Position numbers and translations under genes: made by a program
Shown: positions 61,873 to 64,000 of the stretch, in pieces
Position numbering within the stretch: position 1 is the stretch's first letter
Layout: the number at the start of each line of letters is the position of its first letter
The notes under the pieces: model-generated
Databases searched by the model: none
What the model was told of the DNA's origin: nothing
Seen by the model: only the letters and a program-made list of their open reading frames with translations
Assembly: GCA_963681505.1 (NCBI GenBank)
Contig: OY811986.1
Coordinates: forward strand, 774,140 to 838,139
Source: Eunapius fragilis
Lineage: Eukaryota; Porifera; Demospongiae; Spongillida; Spongillidae
Direction: 5' to 3'
Length of the DNA: 64,000 nucleotides

Positions 61873-62873
61873 GCATGTGTGTGTGCATGTGTGTGCATGT
61901 GTATGTGTGTGTATATGTTGCATTTGTGTGTTATGTGTGCATACAGGCTGACCGACATAAGATAGAAGTCATCAGTTGGCTTGTCTTTGAGGAGTCACAG
62001 AGAGAAGAAGCCATCAAACAAGGGAATGCACTCATCAGAGCATTTCTAGGTGACCTTCCCACTTCTACCCTTTGCCCTCCTCATGCACACCCTCATCCAC
62101 ACACCTTCATACACACCCTCACTCTATCTTCACTGTACCTCATAGCCATATGGGATAGTTTACAGTACAATTACATTACTACATAACATGGCCTACATCT
62201 TCCAACCTTCAATATCACTGTATTCAGGTAACAGTGAAGGCGTGAGTGTGTGTGTGGAGATGTAACTTTACAATACACTATCCAATATAGCTATGAGGTG
62301 CAGTGATGTAACTGTACTGTAAACTATCCCATATGGCTATGAGGTGCAGTGATGTAACTGCACTGTAAACTATCCCATATGGCTATGAGGTGCAGTGATG
62401 TAACTGTACTGTAAACTATCCCATATGGCTATGAGGTAGTGATGTAACTGTACTGTAAACTATCCCATATGGCTATGAGGTAATGATGTAACTGTACTGT
62501 AAACTATCCCATATGGCTATGAGGTAGTGATGTAACTGTACTGTAAACTATCCCATATGGCTATGAGGTGCAGTGCTGTAACTGTACTGTAAACTATCCC
62601 ATATGGCTATGAGGTAGTGATGTAACTGTACTGTAAACTATCCCATATGGCTATGAGGTGCAGTGCTGTAACTGTACTGTAAACTATCCCATATGGCTAT
62701 GAGGTACAGTGCTGTAACTGTACTGTAAACTATCCTATATAGTTATGAGGTACAGTACTGTAACATTATTGTACACTGTTGCAGCAATGAGAAAGCATAT
62801 GGCAGCCAGGGAGGTATTCCACAAGATCCCAGCCAACTCGGTTGAAGTGATTCAGAGGAACTGGAAAATGAAG
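44637..62873 (+). CDS. NUP107: NUP107 nuclear pore Y-complex scaffold (3' partial)
   Basis: Structural alpha-helical nucleoporin of the NUP107-160 (Y) complex in the nuclear pore scaffold (family knowledge). Exons: 44637-44687, 44763-44818, 45194-45312, 45711-45772, 45924-46022, 46228-46260, 46412-46502, 46568-46659, 47214-47263, 47758-47890, 47950-48024, 48629-48778, 48852-48965, 52646-52736, 53130-53212, 53855-53914, 54308-54385, 54938-55005, 55285-55333, 56024-56084, 57272-57345, 57450-57497, 57555-57593, 58123-58219, 58394-58447, 58574-58632, 61680-61736, 61947-62049, 62785-62873. Total 2235 nt, in phase (745 codons). Diagnostic stretches: [11 protein letters not shown] (about residue 288), [44 protein letters not shown], and DWLVF-like [10 protein letters not shown]. 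The last 200 or so residues of the family lie beyond the window. Exon 58574-58632 to 61680 is joined across a 3-kb repeat intron; phase fits. Confidence 0.95.
45440..45690. repeat. CCATCACCTCCACCTTCCACCCTCCT minisatellite
   Basis: About ten pyrimidine-rich units of 24-27 bp in NUP107 intron 45313-45710, running up to the acceptor GTCAAAG at 45710. Confidence 0.9.
46109..46180 (-). tRNA. tRNA-His (GTG)
   Basis: The minus strand folds as a full cloverleaf: acceptor GCCGTGA pairs with TTACGGC plus discriminator A. The D arm contains CTAGTGGTTAGG, and the anticodon arm TTGCG-TTGTGGC-CGCAA gives anticodon GTG. The T arm contains GGTTCGAATCC. A run of A on the plus strand just beyond its 3' end (46078-46104) gives the Pol III T-run terminator. 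It lies antisense inside NUP107 intron 46023-46227. Confidence 0.97.
46283..46362. repeat. (GT)n microsatellite
   Basis: GT run with TTT interruptions in NUP107 intron 46261-46411. Confidence 0.97.
46733..47125. repeat. 15-bp CACCTGGTCGTGGTAC minisatellite
   Basis: About 24 units, variable at CAT/CGT/CTT, in NUP107 intron 46660-47213. The unit GGTACCACCTGG contains GGTACC palindromes. The period of 15 keeps all forward frames open, but this is not coding. Confidence 0.95.
47249..47475. repeat. 48-bp minisatellite containing copies of the NUP107 exon end
   Basis: The first unit begins inside exon 47214-47263 (GCAGGCCTATAGCAG). About five units follow, each with the 11-nt exon tail GCCTATAGCAG preceded by an AG and followed by a GTAGAG donor. 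The intervening sequence contains TGATAGGTGTGTGCATGTGT. Period measured from 47249 to 47297. Confidence 0.93.
47475..47700. repeat. (GT)n and TG-rich tract
   Basis: A pure GT run of about 45 bp followed by degenerate TGTGTATGCA-type sequence. NUP107 intron 47264-47757. Confidence 0.95.
48030..48425. repeat. GTGTAGGGAAGGTGGGGTG minisatellite
   Basis: About 20 units of 18-20 bp in NUP107 intron 48025-48628, beginning about 10 bp after the donor at 48025. Later copies shift to GTGTAGGGAAGGGAGG. Confidence 0.93.
49179..49867. mobile_element. Decayed hAT-like element (689 bp)
   Basis: Left end CAGAGAGCCGGCG and right end CGCCGGCCATG are imperfect inverted repeats. TATATATA-type sequence lies outside both ends, compatible with an 8-bp target duplication, although the flanks are themselves AT repeats. 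Inside, on the minus strand, is a broken TTF-type zinc-finger segment (see 49330-49728). The rest of the transposase is absent. It lies in NUP107 intron 48966-52645. Confidence 0.6.
49330..49728 (-). pseudogene. hAT/ZMYM-type TTF zinc-finger fragment, broken
   Basis: Minus-strand remnants [30 protein letters not shown], then in another frame [16 protein letters not shown] and TMKDVGD are typical of the TTF-type zinc finger that starts many hAT transposases. It is disrupted by a one-base frame change near 49536 and by an in-frame stop (TGA) near 49448. There is no downstream catalytic domain, so it cannot be active. Confidence 0.7.
49922..49954. repeat. Poly-G tract
   Basis: About 30 G in the NUP107 intron 48966-52645, just right of the hAT-like remnant. 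Confidence 0.9.
50030..50160. repeat. Dispersed block shared with 54055-54170
   Basis: Contains CTGGAAATTGGTCTGTCCATCATG, a related TGGCCTGAATTTTTAC, and ACGCATCAACTTTGGTG in the same order as the MITE interior at 54055-54170. This copy lacks recognisable ends; probably a fragment. Confidence 0.6.
50428..50499 (+). tRNA. tRNA-Thr (TGT), copy 1
   Basis: Cloverleaf: acceptor GCCTTTG pairs with CGGAGGC (two G-T pairs), with discriminator A. The D arm is TAGCTCAGTGGCAGAGCA, and the anticodon arm CTGGT-CTTGTAA-ACCAG gives TGT. The T loop is TTCAATC. A T-run starts 2 bp after the gene (Pol III terminator). It is sense-oriented inside a NUP107 intron. Confidence 0.97.
50884..51100. mobile_element. 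Long near-perfect foldback element
   Basis: About 90-bp arms: AGTAAAGGCCGAC ... TGCCGATTTATCGCCTGCAA at the left is mirrored by TTGCAGGCGATAAATCGGCA ... GTCGGCCTTTACT at the right. The inner motif TGAATATGGGTGAAAATTCA is duplicated once in the left arm. It lies between the two tRNA-Thr copies and has no coding capacity. Confidence 0.8.
51265..51415. repeat. 36-bp minisatellite, four copies
   Basis: Units of AAGAGTGTGGGGTAGCCCTT plus GTCCCTCTTGAAGAAT lie just upstream of the second tRNA-Thr. The sequence right after (CTTAGCTGGGCACTG) resembles the MITE end noted near 16318. Confidence 0.92.
51555..51626 (+). tRNA. tRNA-Thr (TGT), copy 2
   Basis: Identical to copy 1 over all 72 bases, including discriminator A, and followed by TTTTTT. 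Flanks differ from copy 1, so either the duplication is old with gene conversion, or the copy arrived separately. Same NUP107 intron, same orientation. Confidence 0.97.
51640..52640. other. Unassigned intron sequence
   Basis: AT-rich part of NUP107 intron 48966-52645. Short frames on both strands (51712-51918 plus, 51991-52359 minus) match no family I know and lack splice or codon support. I see nothing functional here. Confidence 0.6.
52760..52975. repeat. 29-bp minisatellite
   Basis: About seven almost identical units of CATGGTGTAGTTAACATAAG plus GGTTACAGG, beginning about 25 bp after the NUP107 donor at 52737. GTTAAC is palindromic. Confidence 0.95.
53232..53310. repeat. (GT)n microsatellite
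   Basis: Pure GT run of about 78 bp immediately after the NUP107 donor (GTAAGT at 53213). Confidence 0.97.
53475..53755. repeat. GGTATATATAGTCTGTACTGGGGGTG minisatellite
   Basis: About ten units of 20-30 bp, interrupted by a poly-G run at 53527-53546. NUP107 intron 53213-53854. Many TATATATA motifs are present by repetition only. Confidence 0.92.
53978..54205. mobile_element. TA-flanked MITE, about 228 bp
   Basis: Ends TGGGATCATTGCAGCGAAA and TTTTCGCTGCCACAATCCCA are inverted with a few mismatches. TA flanks both sides. The interior, containing TGGCCTGAATTTTT and GCATCAACTTTG, shares a block with 50040-50150 in another NUP107 intron, so the interior is dispersed. Likely Tc1/mariner-type non-autonomous element. 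Confidence 0.65.
55000..55195. repeat. Minisatellite of copies of a NUP107 exon end
   Basis: Exon 54938-55005 ends ACAGAATACTGGAATGTGCC. The intron carries five or six diverged copies of ATAGAATACTGGAGTGTCC with a TATATGTCC linker (30-38 bp units). The exon tail has been amplified into the following intron. Confidence 0.9.
55448..56018. repeat. 24-bp TGATCACAAGTGTGTACCCTTCAG minisatellite
   Basis: About 23 units with GATCAC/GGTCAC alternation, in NUP107 intron 55334-56023. A longer version with GTTGATAG occurs three times (55471, 55862, 56012). The array ends at the acceptor GTTGATACAG (56023). Each unit ends CCCTTCAG, an acceptor-like string. Confidence 0.95.
56848..56972. repeat. CTGCATACTGTGTGGGATCC repeat
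   Basis: Four units of about 35 bp with GGATCC palindromes in NUP107 intron 56085-57271. The rest of this intron (56085-56840) shows a poly-G at about 56210-56231 and nothing else recognised. Confidence 0.9.
57610..57835. repeat. GATGTGCACACGTGTGGTCCATCCAT minisatellite
   Basis: About eight units in two types (ending GGTCCATCCAT or GCGAACATCT). Each has TGTGCACACGTGTG, near-palindromic with CACGTG. NUP107 intron 57594-58122. Confidence 0.93.
57925..58095. repeat. CATCTTCCCATCCCACATCTCCCC repeat
   Basis: About seven pyrimidine-rich units forming the tract before the NUP107 acceptor GCCCAAG at 58122. Confidence 0.9.
58222..58350. repeat. GTAACCCTGTGACTATG repeat
   Basis: Irregular units beginning at the donor (exon end GAAG then GTAACCCTG at 58220). 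Most copies contain GGTAACC. NUP107 intron 58220-58393. Confidence 0.9.
58625..60852. repeat. 28-bp minisatellite carrying the NUP107 splice donor, about 79 copies
   Basis: Exon 58574-58632 ends GGATCCA and the donor is GTAAGTATACCCCC. The intron consists of about 79 units of TGATCCAGTAAGTATACCCC plus CACAGTCA, so exon tail and donor are repeated throughout. Each unit also ends CCCCCACAG, acceptor-like. Variants (CACACTC, GGTAAGCAT, a unit with 4 C) recur in blocks of several hundred bp, for example 59030-59280, 59890-60110 and 60240-60450. Confidence 0.97.
60946..61083. repeat. TGTGTATG/(GT)n tract
   Basis: Interrupted GT tract in NUP107 intron 58633-61679. The rest of the intron (61090-61670) shows no gene. 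Confidence 0.95.
61791..61915. repeat. (GT)n microsatellite
   Basis: A pure GT core of about 68 bp followed by ATGTATGTATG steps, in NUP107 intron 61737-61946. Confidence 0.97.
62262..62770. repeat. 44-46-bp ACTGTAAACTATCCCATATGGC minisatellite
   Basis: About 11 units with GTGCAGTGATG/GTAGTGATG variants in NUP107 intron 62050-62784. CCATATGG in each unit is a palindrome, matching a CArG-like core by chance or repetition. Confidence 0.94.
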
Positions 62874-63145
62874 GTGTGTACCAGGTGGTGTTCATTGGTA
62901 GTGTACCAGGAGGTATTCATTGGTAGTGTACTAGGAGGTGTTAATCGGTAGTGTACCAGGAGGTGTTCATTGGTAGTGTACCAGGTGGTGTTCATTGGTA
63001 GTGTACCAGGAGGTGTTAATCGGTAGTGTACCAGGAGGTGTTCATTGGTAGTGTACCAGGAGGTGTTCATTGGTAGTGTACCAGGAGGTGTTAATCGGTA
63101 GTGTACCAGGAGGTGTTCATTGGTAGTGTACCAGGAGGTGTTCCT
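62874..63145. repeat. 25-bp GTAGTGTACCAGGAGGTGTT minisatellite at donor
   Basis: Starts within the donor region of the last visible NUP107 exon (AAG, then GTGTGTACCAGG). About ten units follow, alternating CATTG and AATCG. Confidence 0.93.
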
Positions 63146-63184
63146 CCCTAATGGACAGATAAAAATTTCCAGTGTGTATAATAA

Positions 63185-63540
63185 AGACCTGTAGAGGACC
63201 TGTAGATGACCTGTAGATGACCTGTAGAGGACCTGTAGAGGACCTATAGAGGACCTGTAGAGGACCTAAGAGGACCTATAGAGGACCTGTAGAGGACCTA
63301 TAGAGGACCTGTAGAGGACCTGTAGAGGACCTATAGTGAGGACCTATAGAGGACCTATAGAGGACCTGTAGATACCTGTAGAGGACCTATAGAGGACCTG
63401 TAGAGGACCTATAGAGGACCTGTAGAGGACCTATAGAGGACCTATAGAGGACCTGTAGAGGACCTATAGAGGACCTGTAGAGGACTTGTAGAGGACCTAT
63501 AGAGGACCTATAGAGTACCTATAGAGGACCTGTAGAATAC
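63185..63540. repeat. 12-bp GAGGACCTGTAG/GAGGACCTATAG array
   Basis: About 28 short units, directly downstream of the previous array. Occasional one- or two-base changes (GATGACC, AAGAGG, GATACC). Confidence 0.95.
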
Positions 63541-64000
63541 CAAACAATTTGAAAACTTCAACAATTCCAAGTATTTGGCTCATAACTACTACACACTATA
63601 ACTATAAACTGCCCAATAATTAGATTCTGGGGTGCATTAATCTGACTGAAGATAACACAAGCACTGATAGTTGGATAGTGCTGTGAACACGGACAACTTT
63701 CCTAGCAAGCCAATGAATAAGACGGGCAAGCCTTTACTGTATACAACAGGGACAAAGCTACCGATGAACACCTCCTAGGTCCTTAGTTGTGACACTATCT
63801 CAATACATGTATATACAAAATCTGATTGGTAGGTCCTAATGCATCAGTGAATAAGACTTAATTGCTAAGGGAGGGGGGGGGGGGGGGGGGTTACCTAAGA
63901 CAGTTGTAGTGGGTATACCCTTTGTGTGTGCACACATGTATTTAGGGTACATGTGTGCAAAAGCGGGTGTGGTAGCATAGCATTTCCCACCACCATCCCA
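63541..64000. other. Right-edge intron sequence of NUP107
   Basis: No exon is recognised. It contains a poly-G run at 63873-63890. The NUP107 C-terminal exons should lie further right. Confidence 0.7.

Overview
This is nuclear DNA from an animal. It holds seven intron-bearing protein genes with canonical GT..AG introns, metazoan-type proteins (KDM3 demethylase, NUP107, REEP, cytochrome b561, ATP synthase subunit e, a HELZ-like helicase, a small membrane RING-H2 protein) and three nuclear tRNA genes. Introns are many, and very many are filled with private minisatellites, (CA)n/(GT)n tracts and long G/C homopolymers. The species cannot be fixed from sequence alone. An invertebrate, perhaps a sponge or another non-bilaterian, is only a guess.

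Layout. (1) 2-9697, plus: 3' part of a HELZ/HELZ2-like UPF1-family helicase, 14 exons, entering from the left edge. (2) 9866-29401, minus: a complete KDM3 (JMJD1) lysine demethylase of about 1605 codons in 28 exons, convergent with the helicase (168 bp between stop codons). (3) 31154-34913, plus: a REEP1-4-type ER-shaping protein, 7 exons, divergent from KDM3. (4) 36025-39607, minus: a CYB561D2-like cytochrome b561, 4 exons. (5) 39709-40779, plus: a very short ATP synthase subunit e, head-to-head with CYB561D2 (101 bp between start codons). (6) 41771-42741, plus: a 115-residue membrane RING-H2 protein. (7) 44637-62873 and beyond, plus: NUP107, 29 exons (745 codons) in the window, with the C-terminal part missing to the right. 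Its introns carry one tRNA-His (antisense), two identical tRNA-Thr genes, a decayed hAT-like element and other foldback elements.

Exons were placed by hand from splice sites, protein similarity recalled from the families, and reading phase. The exon lengths of each complete gene sum to a multiple of three, which is a strong internal check. The genes do not form one pathway; they are ordinary housekeeping and regulatory genes.

The most unusual theme is that several intron minisatellites start at an exon edge and contain copies of the neighbouring splice site. In NUP107 a 28-bp unit carrying the exon end and its GTAAGT donor is repeated about 79 times. In another NUP107 intron, 48-bp units carry an 11-nt exon tail between AG and GT. 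In KDM3, acceptor-like units abut a real acceptor, and one small zinc-finger-region exon appears to overlap the edge of a 40-bp minisatellite.
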